A stretch of DNA of 40,000 bases from Chloroflexota bacterium. Its GTDB lineage: Bacteria > Chloroflexota > Dehalococcoidia > Lucifugimonadales > UBA3495. Shown here in pieces: positions 16,040 through 23,591 of this stretch (its first letter is position 1; each line of letters begins with the position of its first letter). The stretch covers positions 1 to 40,000 of the forward strand of contig JAPPJA010000038.1 of the NCBI GenBank assembly GCA_028874675.1, given 5' to 3'. A program made the translations under genes and the position numbers. The notes beneath the pieces were generated by a model. The model had not been told where the DNA came from and did not search any database. It saw only the letters and a list, made by a program, of their open reading frames with translations.

Positions 16040-16423
16040 TCAAACTTCGGCCATTGCCTCGGCTTCCCGAATGTAATCCAGGGTTTCGCGTACGTCAGCA
16101 ATGATGTCGTCCTCCGGCTCCAGTATGCCGTCGTAGAAACAGGCGCCGTGCAGGAAGGATTGGCGATGTCCGTATCGCAGTCGCAAAGGTTCCAGGGCCG
16201 GGTCCTGCCTTCGCAGCTGCCGGATCATGCGCATGGTCTGCCCGAAGGTGCGTGGTTCCTCGCCGGTGCGGGCCAGCATCAGCGCGTCCGTGGCCCGCTT
16301 GGTCGCTCCCCAGGCCTTGTCGGCTGCGTTCCGCATTCGGCCCTGGTCCAGCATTTCCAGGGCGTCCTGATACAGATCACGGGCATCCGCGAAGAGGTAA
16401 CTTACTCGTTCGGTTTCCAGCAT
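16040..16423 (-). CDS. PaREP1/HEPN-like protein, copy 2
   Basis: A 127-residue paralogue of the protein at 13808-14191, of the same length and with the same motif spacing: GRMRNAADKAWGATKRATDA is identical, and RQSFLHGACFYDG keeps the R-x4-H and FYDG residues. Differences are spread over the protein, so the two copies are older than the gene fragments around them. It lies about 135 bases downstream of secF on the same strand. No toxin or antitoxin partner is adjacent. The function is unknown; the HEPN fold suggests an RNA-related role. Confidence 0.65.
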   Translation of the reverse strand: MLETERVSYLFADARDLYQDALEMLDQGRMRNAADKAWGATKRATDALMLARTGEEPRTFGQTMRMIRQLRRQDPALEPLRLRYGHRQSFLHGACFYDGILEPEDDIIADVRETLDYIREAEAMAEV

Positions 16424-16502
16424 AGGTTCTCAAATGCGACAGGATACGCCATATTCTACAGGTATCCTGCTGCAACACGAAACATCTTGGAACACGAGGT
16501 AA

Positions 16503-16531
16503 GGGCCCCTCTACCAGTGAAAGAGGGGCCC
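16503..16531 (-). terminator. Hairpin downstream of secF
   Basis: A 10-bp perfect stem GGGCCCCTCT/AGAGGGGCCC with a 9-base loop lies about 28 bases after the secF stop. No U tract follows on the minus strand, so it may be a processing or stabilising hairpin and not a true intrinsic terminator. A degenerate copy is seen at about 14270-14299. Confidence 0.5.
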
Positions 16532-16558
16532 GGTGCAAGCCTCGAATTTTGAAGGTTT

Positions 16559-17560
16559 CTACCGCCCCAGCAGCCCGAAGATTGACAGCAGGCCCGTGGC
16601 GGCGGTGGCGCCGGCGCGGCGGCCCCGACCGATGATGCGGCCGAATTCGCCCCGCTCCCAGATGACCACGAACTGGCTGGCTATGAAGATGGAACTGTAG
16701 GTACCCACGATCACGCCGATGGCCACCACCAGCAGCAGTTCACGGATGCTGGAACCGCCAATGAGGAGCATGGCCAGCAGCACCGTAAAGGTGGTGAAGC
16801 TGGTGTTGATGGACCGGCCCACGGTCTCCACGATGCTCAGGTTGACCACCGTGTCCAGGGCCCGGTCCGGGTAACGAATGACGTTCTCGCGGATGCGGTC
16901 GAAAATTACGATGGTATCGTTAACGCTGTAACCGGCCACGGTGAGAATGCCCACGATGAACATGGAGTTGACCTCCATGTTGAGCACGCGGCCCAGGATG
17001 GAGAACACGCCCAGCACCAGCAGGGTGTCGTGGATGAGGGTAAGGATGGCGCTGATACCGTAGCGGTAAGCCCGGGGCACCCGCCGGAAGGCATACCAGA
17101 TATACAGCAGGATGAACACCGAGGCCGCCGCCAGCGCGATTATGGCGTTGCGCACCGTTTCCTGGGCCACGATGGGCGAAGTGGAGTCGAAGTTGACGGC
17201 CAGCACCGGGGCCACATTCTGAGTAAGGTCGTCTTCAATTACCTGGCGCTCGGACTTGCCCCCGCCGGCGTCCTCGCTGAGCACCTTGGTACGGACCAGG
17301 AGCGTGCGGCTGCCGGTGCGCTGAATCAGGGCCTCGGGATGGCCCAGAAATTCCATGCGCTGCTGCACCTCGTCCTGGGACACGGACCTTTGAAAGGTAA
17401 TGTCCATGACGGAACCGCTGGTGAAGTCGATGCCCGGCCGCAGCCCGGAACCGCCGGTAACCCACCCGCCCGGGGGCAGGGCCAGTGAGAGTATTCCGGG
17501 AATCAGGAGCAGGGCCGAGAACAGGAAATACCAACCCCGCTTGCCTACGATGTTATACAT
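16559..17560 (-). CDS. secF: Protein translocase subunit SecF
   Basis: SecF works with SecD in the membrane and uses the proton gradient to help pull proteins through SecYEG. The first membrane helix is at about 10-30, followed by the periplasmic P1-type domain with GIDFTSGSVMDI. Five more membrane helices follow from about residue 140, including the conserved VGILTVAGYSVNDTIVIFDRIREN and RSINTSFTTFTVLLAML. At 333 residues it has the usual length. It follows secD by 113 bases and is probably co-transcribed. Pieces of its 3' end occur at 14320-14343 and 15752-15938. Confidence 0.97.
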   Translation of the reverse strand: MYNIVGKRGWYFLFSALLLIPGILSLALPPGGWVTGGSGLRPGIDFTSGSVMDITFQRSVSQDEVQQRMEFLGHPEALIQRTGSRTLLVRTKVLSEDAGGGKSERQVIEDDLTQNVAPVLAVNFDSTSPIVAQETVRNAIIALAAASVFILLYIWYAFRRVPRAYRYGISAILTLIHDTLLVLGVFSILGRVLNMEVNSMFIVGILTVAGYSVNDTIVIFDRIRENVIRYPDRALDTVVNLSIVETVGRSINTSFTTFTVLLAMLLIGGSSIRELLLVVAIGVIVGTYSSIFIASQFVVIWERGEFGRIIGRGRRAGATAATGLLSIFGLLGR

Positions 17561-17673
17561 TCAATAGTTCCTCCGGGACCGAATTGTTAATCCAGGAATG
17601 TACGCGAACATTCAACAATTGAATAAGACTGATTTACCCTCGTGCTTATTCGCGCCCATTCATGAACAAGTTA

Positions 17674-19698
17674 TCAAACGTTGCGGGGCTGCCCGGCGGC
17701 GCCGGCCCTGGCGCCGCTGCCGGGCCGTGGCGAGCCTTCGGGACTGAACAGGGCCATCTGCCGGCCCAGGCCAATCCAGGCCATGAGCTGCAGCAGGTTG
17801 CGGCTGAGTACTATGGCAGTGAACATGCTGACCACCACGCCGATGAACAGGGTGAAGGCAAAGCCCGTTACCAGGTCGTCGGCAGTGCGGCTGCCCAGCC
17901 ACAACAGCACCATGCAGGTAATTATTGTCGAGAAGTTGCCGTCGCGGATAGCCGGCCACGCCCGGCTGAACCCCACCTCCATGGAAGAGGCCAGGGTGCG
18001 GCCGATGCGAATTTCCTCTTTCATCCGCTCGAATATCAGGATGTTGGCGTCCACCGCCAGACCGATGGACAGGATGAATGCCCCGATACCCGACAGGCCC
18101 AGGGTAACGGGCACCAGCTTGAATACTGCCAGCACGACCACGGTGTAAAAGACCAGGGCCACGGCGGCTATGATGCCGGCCATGCGGTAGTAGGCCACCA
18201 TGAAAACCATCACCAACCCCAGCCCGATGATGCCGGCCAGCAGGCTCTTCTTCAGGGACTCCTCGCCCAGCAGGGCGTCCACATCGCTTTCCTGGATCAG
18301 CTCCAGCGGGACGGGCAGGCTGCCGGCTTCCAGCTGGATGGCCAGGGTGCGGGCCTCTTCCCGGGAGAAGTTGCCGGTAATGGAGCTGCGGCCATCGCGA
18401 ATCCAGGCCAGGGACACCGGGGCAATGAGAAGCTCATCGTCCAGGAATACGGCGATACGCTTGGTGTCTATGCCCACGATGCGCTGGGTCAGGTCGCCGA
18501 AGATGCCCGTGCCCCGGTCGCCGAAGGCGATGTTGACCTCCCACTCGCCGGTGTTGGGGTCGGTGGAGGCGAAGGCGCTCTCCAGGTCGTCGCCGGTAAG
18601 GCCGATCTCGGCGTCGGTAAAGGTGAAGCAGGTGACGTCGGAACAGGTACGCTCCTTGAACACCAGCTGGGCCGTCTGGCCGATGAGGGCCTTGGCCGTC
18701 TCGATGCCGCCGGTGGTTTCGAAGGTAACAACCTCGCCGACGCCCGACGACAGCGCGCTACGCAGGGCGCTCTGCTGGTTGACATTGATGGAGATGGTGC
18801 GAATTTCGTACTGGGTGTCCGACGAAGCGTCAACGGTGAAGTCCTCGTAGCCCTGGGCCGCCAGAACTCCCTCCACGGCCGAAGCGTCGGTGGGTTCGCT
18901 GAACCCGACCTGGGAAATGGAACCGCTGGCGCCGGGCAACTGAACGATAACCCGGTCCTCGCCAAACAGCTGAATGATGGGCTCCTCGGTACCGAAGAGG
19001 TTGACACGGCGGTTTATCCGGTCGAGGACGCCTTCCATCTGGTCTGCCGTGGGCGGCTGAATCTCGCTGAGGGAGAAGGAGGCGGTGCCCACAGTCTCGG
19101 TGGAAAATTCGGTTACTTCGCCTACCGCTTCCGCCAGGGCGGTTTCCAGTTCATCCAGCTGGCCTTCGTCCAGCGCGGAGGTCGTAGTAATTCGGAAGAA
19201 GTTATCCACACCGGTCTGTTCTACCTGGTAATTCTCCAGCCCCTGCTCCTGGGCCACGTCGTCAACCGCCGGGTCTTCGGGCAGGTCCAGTTCCGGATCA
19301 AAGCTGAATTCCACGCGAGTAAGGGTAATCGCGTCTTCCAGCCCCTCCTTAACCGCATCGTCCAGCAGGTCGGTGGTAACCACGTAGTTGCGGTCATCCA
19401 GCGGGCGGATGTCGTAGCCGGTCACATCGAAGCTTTCCAGGGCCTCTTCAACCACCACGCCCCGGGTGGGGTCGGCAAATCCCACCTCAATTCGGGTGCC
19501 CGTATCGGCCTGATAGACCAGGTGGCCGCCGCCGCTGAGGTCCAAACCCAGCTTCAGGCCCAGGGGACCGTCACCGCCCCGAACCAGGGCGGGAAACCCG
19601 GGGAGGTCTATGTTTATGTCCCGGAACCCCAGGGCAGCCGCGGAAAGCCCCAGAATGACCAGGATAAGGATGGAAAGCTGGACACTGCGCCTGCGCAT
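17674..19698 (-). CDS. secD: Protein translocase subunit SecD
   Basis: SecD is the large partner of SecF. A membrane helix at about 8-26 is followed by the signature LGLKLGLDLSGGGHLVYQ, a long periplasmic region of about 430 residues, and a C-terminal bundle of membrane helices from about 475 with GLSGIGAFILSIGLAVDANI and RIGRTLASSMEVGF. At 674 residues it is longer than many bacterial homologues (500-620); the extra length lies in the periplasmic region, which is unusually rich in Asp and Glu. The C-terminus ends in a proline- and glycine-rich cytoplasmic tail. Confidence 0.96.
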   Translation of the reverse strand: MRRRSVQLSILILVILGLSAAALGFRDINIDLPGFPALVRGGDGPLGLKLGLDLSGGGHLVYQADTGTRIEVGFADPTRGVVVEEALESFDVTGYDIRPLDDRNYVVTTDLLDDAVKEGLEDAITLTRVEFSFDPELDLPEDPAVDDVAQEQGLENYQVEQTGVDNFFRITTTSALDEGQLDELETALAEAVGEVTEFSTETVGTASFSLSEIQPPTADQMEGVLDRINRRVNLFGTEEPIIQLFGEDRVIVQLPGASGSISQVGFSEPTDASAVEGVLAAQGYEDFTVDASSDTQYEIRTISINVNQQSALRSALSSGVGEVVTFETTGGIETAKALIGQTAQLVFKERTCSDVTCFTFTDAEIGLTGDDLESAFASTDPNTGEWEVNIAFGDRGTGIFGDLTQRIVGIDTKRIAVFLDDELLIAPVSLAWIRDGRSSITGNFSREEARTLAIQLEAGSLPVPLELIQESDVDALLGEESLKKSLLAGIIGLGLVMVFMVAYYRMAGIIAAVALVFYTVVVLAVFKLVPVTLGLSGIGAFILSIGLAVDANILIFERMKEEIRIGRTLASSMEVGFSRAWPAIRDGNFSTIITCMVLLWLGSRTADDLVTGFAFTLFIGVVVSMFTAIVLSRNLLQLMAWIGLGRQMALFSPEGSPRPGSGARAGAAGQPRNV

Positions 19699-19793
19699 CG
19701 GTTACTCCTTTTGATTTGGCCCCAGGGGACACAAAGAGGCGCGAAGGAACCGGCCGGTTCATACCCCGGTACCTTCGCGCGCTGGAACTCTCC

Positions 19794-21317
19794 TCATTTC
19801 AAACCATCGGCCAGGGCCAGGGCTTCTTCCCGGGTGGAAATTTCGCCGGCGGCCCGCGCCTCGTCAATCTGCTCCAGCAGGCGGCCTATCTGGGGCCCCG
19901 GCGGGAGGTTCAGGCGCTGCATAAGGTCGTGACCCGTCACAAGCCGGCGGGCGCCCTCGGCCGGGGCCTGTTCCCGCCCGGCATGCAGCAAATTGCCTAA
20001 CATTCTAGCATGACTGGCCCAGCGGTCGGCTACAATCTCGGGTCCCTTGGCCGCCAGGTAGTCGGCCATGGCCAGGTAAATGGTGTCGATGGCCACGTCG
20101 CTCACGTCTCGATAGTAGCGATGCACGGCCCGGGGCGTGGGGTCCTCGTCGCCGTGGCGAAGCTGGGAGGGCCTCAGGTGGTGTTCCACCATGCGGGCAA
20201 CCATGGAGACGATTCTGGCGCTGAACCGCAGCCGGGTCAGCCGTTCCGTAACCATTTCCGCGCCCAGTTCCGAGTGACCCAGGAAGCGAATGCGGCCGGT
20301 CTTGTCGGGCCCCTTGGTCTGGGGCTTGGCGATGTCGTGGAGGAGGCCGGCCAGCTTCAGGACGGTGCGACGGGTAAAGCCGTCGCCTACTTCCTCGGCG
20401 AAATAGGCTTCCACCTCTTCATTCCAGGGCGCCAGGGAGTAGATGGCGGAGTTCTGGTGGCCGCGGGTAATCAGCTCCGCGTACTCCACCGTATGGAGGT
20501 TGTGGTTCCAGACGTCCCAGTAGTGGGCGCTGGGCTGGGCCACGCCCCTGGTCAGCTCCATTTCGGGGATGATTCGGCACAACAGGTCCAGCCGGTCCAG
20601 AACCTCCAGTTGTCCACGGGCGCCTTCCCCGGCCAGGATAAGCATGAACTCGTCGCGAACCCTTTCCGGGGCCACTTTTTCGAGTTGGAGCGCGTCCCGC
20701 CGAATTTGCCGGGCCGTTTCCGGGGCCAGCATGAACCGCAGTTGCCCCGCCAGGCGCGGACCCCGCAGCAGGCGGCCCGGGTCCAGGCGGAACACCTCGT
20801 CGTTCACTGTCCTTATCTGTTTGCGGTACACATCCTGCCGACCGCCGAAAGGGTCAACCAGGTCGTTTGCCCACTGGGCAGCGGGAATGGGCCATTCGTC
20901 CGGGTCATCGTCGAGCAGGGCGGGGTGGTCCAGGGGCAGAGCCATGGCGTTGACGGCGAAATCGCGCCGGTCCATGTCCTCGTTAATGGTGTCGTGGTAT
21001 CGGACCAGGTCCACCACCAGCGGCCCCTCGTCGCAGCCTACCCCTTCGGATGGCGGCGGGACGATTACCTGGTACACACCCCGGGCCAGGTTGTGGGGCT
21101 GGCAGACGCCGCCCAGATGACCGGCCAGCTCGCGGCCCAGTTCCTCCACCGACGCGACGGTGGGGGGCACAGCGATGTCCATGTCTCGCGGGCCGGAGGC
21201 GCCGCGGAAGTCGGCAATTTCGCCGCCGAGGAGGGAATCCCGCAGGAAGCCGCCCACCAGATAAGCGCCCGCCTCCCCGGGGGGGAAGCGAGTGGAGAAG
21301 AACTGGGCAATCTGATT
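19794..21317 (-). CDS. CCA-adding/tRNA nucleotidyltransferase with HD domain; start uncertain
   Basis: This is a poly(A) polymerase/CCA-enzyme family protein that adds or repairs the 3' CCA of tRNAs. The nucleotidyltransferase core has AYLVGGFLRDSLLGG, the metal-binding DMDIAVP, RRDFAVNAMALPL and DPFGGRQDV, then RLLRGPRLAGQLRF. A C-terminal HD domain has LLHDIAKPQTKG. There is no ATG, GTG or TTG in frame upstream of GTG 21257, which would cut off the first core strand (AYLV). The open frame continues upstream to 21389, and ATT at 21317 (ILNQIAQFFSTRF...), with AGGAAA about 9 bases before it, is the best candidate. I extend the gene to there; the conservative start is 21257. Confidence 0.85.
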   Translation of the reverse strand, partial: NQIAQFFSTRFPPGEAGAYLVGGFLRDSLLGGEIADFRGASGPRDMDIAVPPTVASVEELGRELAGHLGGVCQPHNLARGVYQVIVPPPSEGVGCDEGPLVVDLVRYHDTINEDMDRRDFAVNAMALPLDHPALLDDDPDEWPIPAAQWANDLVDPFGGRQDVYRKQIRTVNDEVFRLDPGRLLRGPRLAGQLRFMLAPETARQIRRDALQLEKVAPERVRDEFMLILAGEGARGQLEVLDRLDLLCRIIPEMELTRGVAQPSAHYWDVWNHNLHTVEYAELITRGHQNSAIYSLAPWNEEVEAYFAEEVGDGFTRRTVLKLAGLLHDIAKPQTKGPDKTGRIRFLGHSELGAEMVTERLTRLRFSARIVSMVARMVEHHLRPSQLRHGDEDPTPRAVHRYYRDVSDVAIDTIYLAMADYLAAKGPEIVADRWASHARMLGNLLHAGREQAPAEGARRLVTGHDLMQRLNLPPGPQIGRLLEQIDEARAAGEISTREEALALADGLK

Positions 21318-21461
21318 AAGAATGGCGGGTTTTCCTGGCGGGTGAAGGCGCGCTTCACCGGATTTTGCTGTGCTGGAGAAACCGGGGCCTCATGGCCGCT
21401 GGAGGCCGGTCCGCGTCCCTGTCCTGGAAGGAAACAGGGGGAAACCTGCTCTCGGGACCGG

Positions 21462-22049
21462 TTACTCCGATTCCTCCCGGGATGCCCGGGGTTCCTGGGT
21501 TTCCTCGGCGGTGGCTTCGCCGTCGTTGGGTTCGCCGTCGGTGGGTTCGTCGTCAGTGGGTTCGGGCGGGTCTGCCTCGTAGGTAATTTTCCAGAAGCTC
21601 TCCCGCGAGACCAGGTGATCGATGTAGAGAACGCCGTTCAGGTGATCGGTCTCGTGCTCCAGCGCCTGGGCCAGCAGGCCATCAGCCTTGATGCGGACCA
21701 CCTTGCCGTTCAGGTCCAGGGCCCTGGCCCGTACCCGCTCAGAGCGCTTAACCGTCCCGCGATAGCCGGGAATGCTGAGGCAGCCCTCTTCGACCTCCCG
21801 TTCACCCTCCCGCCGGATGATTTCCGGATTGATCAAGACCAGCGGTTCGTTCCACTCGGGCAACTGGATTACGGCCACCTTTTGCAGGCCACCCACCTGG
21901 TTGGCGGCGAGGCCTACACCATGCTCGGCATGCATGGTCTCCACCATGTCGTCGGTGTACTGCTTCAGGCTGGCCGGAATCTGGGTGATGCGCCTTGTCT
22001 GCTGGCGCAGGATGGGGTCGGGAACATGCCGCATGGTCAAACGGGCCAA
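21462..22049 (-). CDS. def: Peptide deformylase
   Basis: Peptide deformylase removes the N-formyl group from new proteins. All three metal-site motifs are present: GVGLAANQVG, EEGCLSIPGY and LEHETDHLNGVLYID, which supply one Cys and two His for the metal and the catalytic Glu. The TTG at 22049 (MARLTMRHVPDPILRQ) has GGGAGG 9 bases upstream and gives the usual N-terminus; longer readings upstream lack support. The C-terminus carries an extra acidic tail of about 35 residues with imperfect E-P-T-D-G/D repeats, probably disordered. It lies about 145 bases from the CCA-enzyme gene. Confidence 0.95.
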   Translation of the reverse strand: MARLTMRHVPDPILRQQTRRITQIPASLKQYTDDMVETMHAEHGVGLAANQVGGLQKVAVIQLPEWNEPLVLINPEIIRREGEREVEEGCLSIPGYRGTVKRSERVRARALDLNGKVVRIKADGLLAQALEHETDHLNGVLYIDHLVSRESFWKITYEADPPEPTDDEPTDGEPNDGEATAEETQEPRASREESE

Positions 22050-22210
22050 GGTGGGATACCTCCCGGGACGGATCAAGGGGACGAGGCCGTGAAATTTCGC
22101 GCCGGATTCAGCAAATAAGTATAGCCGAGGCGACTGAAAAGGGCAAAGAAAAGGTTGGCGCCGGTCCCGGGGAAACCGGCGCAAAGGCCACGTTGAAGGC
22201 CCGCCTGGCC

Positions 22211-22717
22211 TCAGCCCGCGGGCGGGTTGAAGGGCGGCATGGGCGGGGGAAAGTCCATGCTCTCGTCAGCCCGGGCCACTTCCTCGGGAACGAGCAGGCG
22301 GTTTATGATGCGCTCGCGTGAGGGCGCAGCCGAATAGTCGATATTCGGCCCGTGTTCCCTGATCTCCCATAGCCTTTCGATGAACCGTGATACGTCGGCC
22401 ACAAGCTGGTGCAGTAGAGGGTCTGTCAGTCGATCCTCGTAGTAGTTTTCGTGAAGCTGGTCGGCGATGGCCTGCAGATGCCTGAGTTCCGGCTGGTCGT
22501 ATTCATCCGCCAGCAAGTCAACAATTTCCCGCCGCAGGTTGTGGGAACTGTGGCGCCAGTTCCGGTCCTCCGCGATGGCTTTGACCGCCTGGGCCACCGC
22601 CCCGGAAGCCTTGTCCGACGCCTGCACGCGGTCTCCCTGCGTGTGCAGTTCGTAGTTGGCCTGTTCCAGCAGGCGGCGGCTCAGTTCCGCGTGACGATTG
22701 GCGTTGGCCAGGGACAT
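22211..22717 (-). CDS. PaREP1/HEPN-like protein, tandem copy a
   Basis: This 168-residue helical protein fits the PaREP1 family: VQASDKASGAVAQAVKAIAE, RHSSHNLRREIV, then ADQLHENYYEDRL. The C-terminus ends in a proline-rich MDFPPPMPPFNPPAG tail. ATG 22717 is chosen because it aligns with the start of its tandem twin (22905-23411); a longer reading adds 15 poorly supported residues. N-terminal and C-terminal parts are nearly identical to the twin, whereas the middle (EYDQPELRHLQ and the 120-150 region) has diverged. No nuclease residues of the R-x4-6-H type are evident. The function is unknown. Confidence 0.7.
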   Translation of the reverse strand: MSLANANRHAELSRRLLEQANYELHTQGDRVQASDKASGAVAQAVKAIAEDRNWRHSSHNLRREIVDLLADEYDQPELRHLQAIADQLHENYYEDRLTDPLLHQLVADVSRFIERLWEIREHGPNIDYSAAPSRERIINRLLVPEEVARADESMDFPPPMPPFNPPAG

Positions 22718-22904
22718 GGTGGTAACCGCTGTTCCAGTGGGATGCGCTGGGTCTGCTCTCAATGCAGTGTAACCAGCGCCGGTGGGGCAAGTCCATACAT
22801 AGCGTGGTGATGCTTATAGGGGGGTTGGTCGGTGGCGGGCCCTTTGGCCGGGCTTCGGACGAGGGCGCCAAGGGGTGTGGGGAAACCCCTGGGCCCGCCT
22901 GGCC

Positions 22905-23411
22905 TCAGCCCGCGGGCGGGTTGAAGGGCGGCATGGGCGGGGGAAAGTCCATGCTCTCGTCAGCCTGGGCCACGTCCTCGGGGACGAGCAGACGGCCGAT
23001 GATGCCTAGCTGGTCCGGCGATGGAATAAACTCTGGGTCAGGGCCTTTCTCCCTTACAATCCATAGGGATTCAATGCGCTCGGTGATTTGTCCCAACAGG
23101 TAGGCGACAAGCACATCGCTCATCCGGTCCTCGTAGTAGTTTTCGTGCAGTTGATCGGCTATGCCCTGCAAGTTCACCAGGTCCGGCACATCGAACTCGC
23201 TGGCAATGAGCCCCACAATCTCCCGCCGCAGGTTGTGGGAGCCGTGGCGCCAGTTCCGGTCCTCCGCGATGGCCTTCACCGCCTGGGCCACCGCCCCGGA
23301 AGCCTTGTCCGACGCCTGCACCCGGTCTTCCTGCGTGTGCAGTTCGTAGTTGGCCTGTTCCAGCAGGCTTCGGCTCAGTTCGGCGTGGCGATTGGCGTTG
23401 ACCAGGGACAT
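22905..23411 (-). CDS. PaREP1/HEPN-like protein, tandem copy b
   Basis: Twin of the upstream gene, also 168 residues. It shares VQASDKASGAVAQAVKAIAE and DQLHENYYEDRM, and the last 15 residues are identical. The middle differs (EFDVPDLVNLQ) and the 115-150 stretch (YLLGQITERIESLWIVREKG) is clearly diverged. Non-coding flanks are duplicated too: the sequence around CCATACATAGCGTGGTGATG upstream of each start is nearly the same, so each copy probably kept its own promoter. It lies 180 bases downstream of priA. Confidence 0.7.
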   Translation of the reverse strand: MSLVNANRHAELSRSLLEQANYELHTQEDRVQASDKASGAVAQAVKAIAEDRNWRHGSHNLRREIVGLIASEFDVPDLVNLQGIADQLHENYYEDRMSDVLVAYLLGQITERIESLWIVREKGPDPEFIPSPDQLGIIGRLLVPEDVAQADESMDFPPPMPPFNPPAG

Positions 23412-23591
23412 GGTGGTAACCGCTTTTCAAGTGGGGTGCGCTGGGACTGCTCTCAATGCAGTTTAACCAGCGCCGGTGAGGCAAGTCCATACATAGCGTG
23501 GTGATGCTTATAGGGGGGTCGGTCGGTGGAGGGGCTTCCGGCAGGGCCCGGCGCCGGAGGGCACATCAGGGATTTCTCACGGGTCCCGTTT

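Larger units (their letters stand above)
22195..23540. repeat. Tandem duplication of about 690 bases
   Basis: Two units, about 22195-22850 and 22890-23540, each hold one PaREP1-like gene with its 5' and 3' flanks. Flanks and gene ends are nearly identical, but the central coding part differs strongly, giving a mosaic similarity profile. Confidence 0.85.

Noticed and set aside
17662..19932. A 756-codon open frame on the plus strand opposite secD
   Set aside because: It is antisense to a clear SecD, has low-complexity His/Gln/Gly-rich composition and no domain. GC-rich codon bias makes such long shadow frames.
21258..21389. Frameshift at the C/G run near 21279-21285 as the reason for the missing CCA-enzyme start
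   Set aside because: Careful codon counting shows that the frame continues unbroken through the run with family-like sequence; only the start codon is missing.
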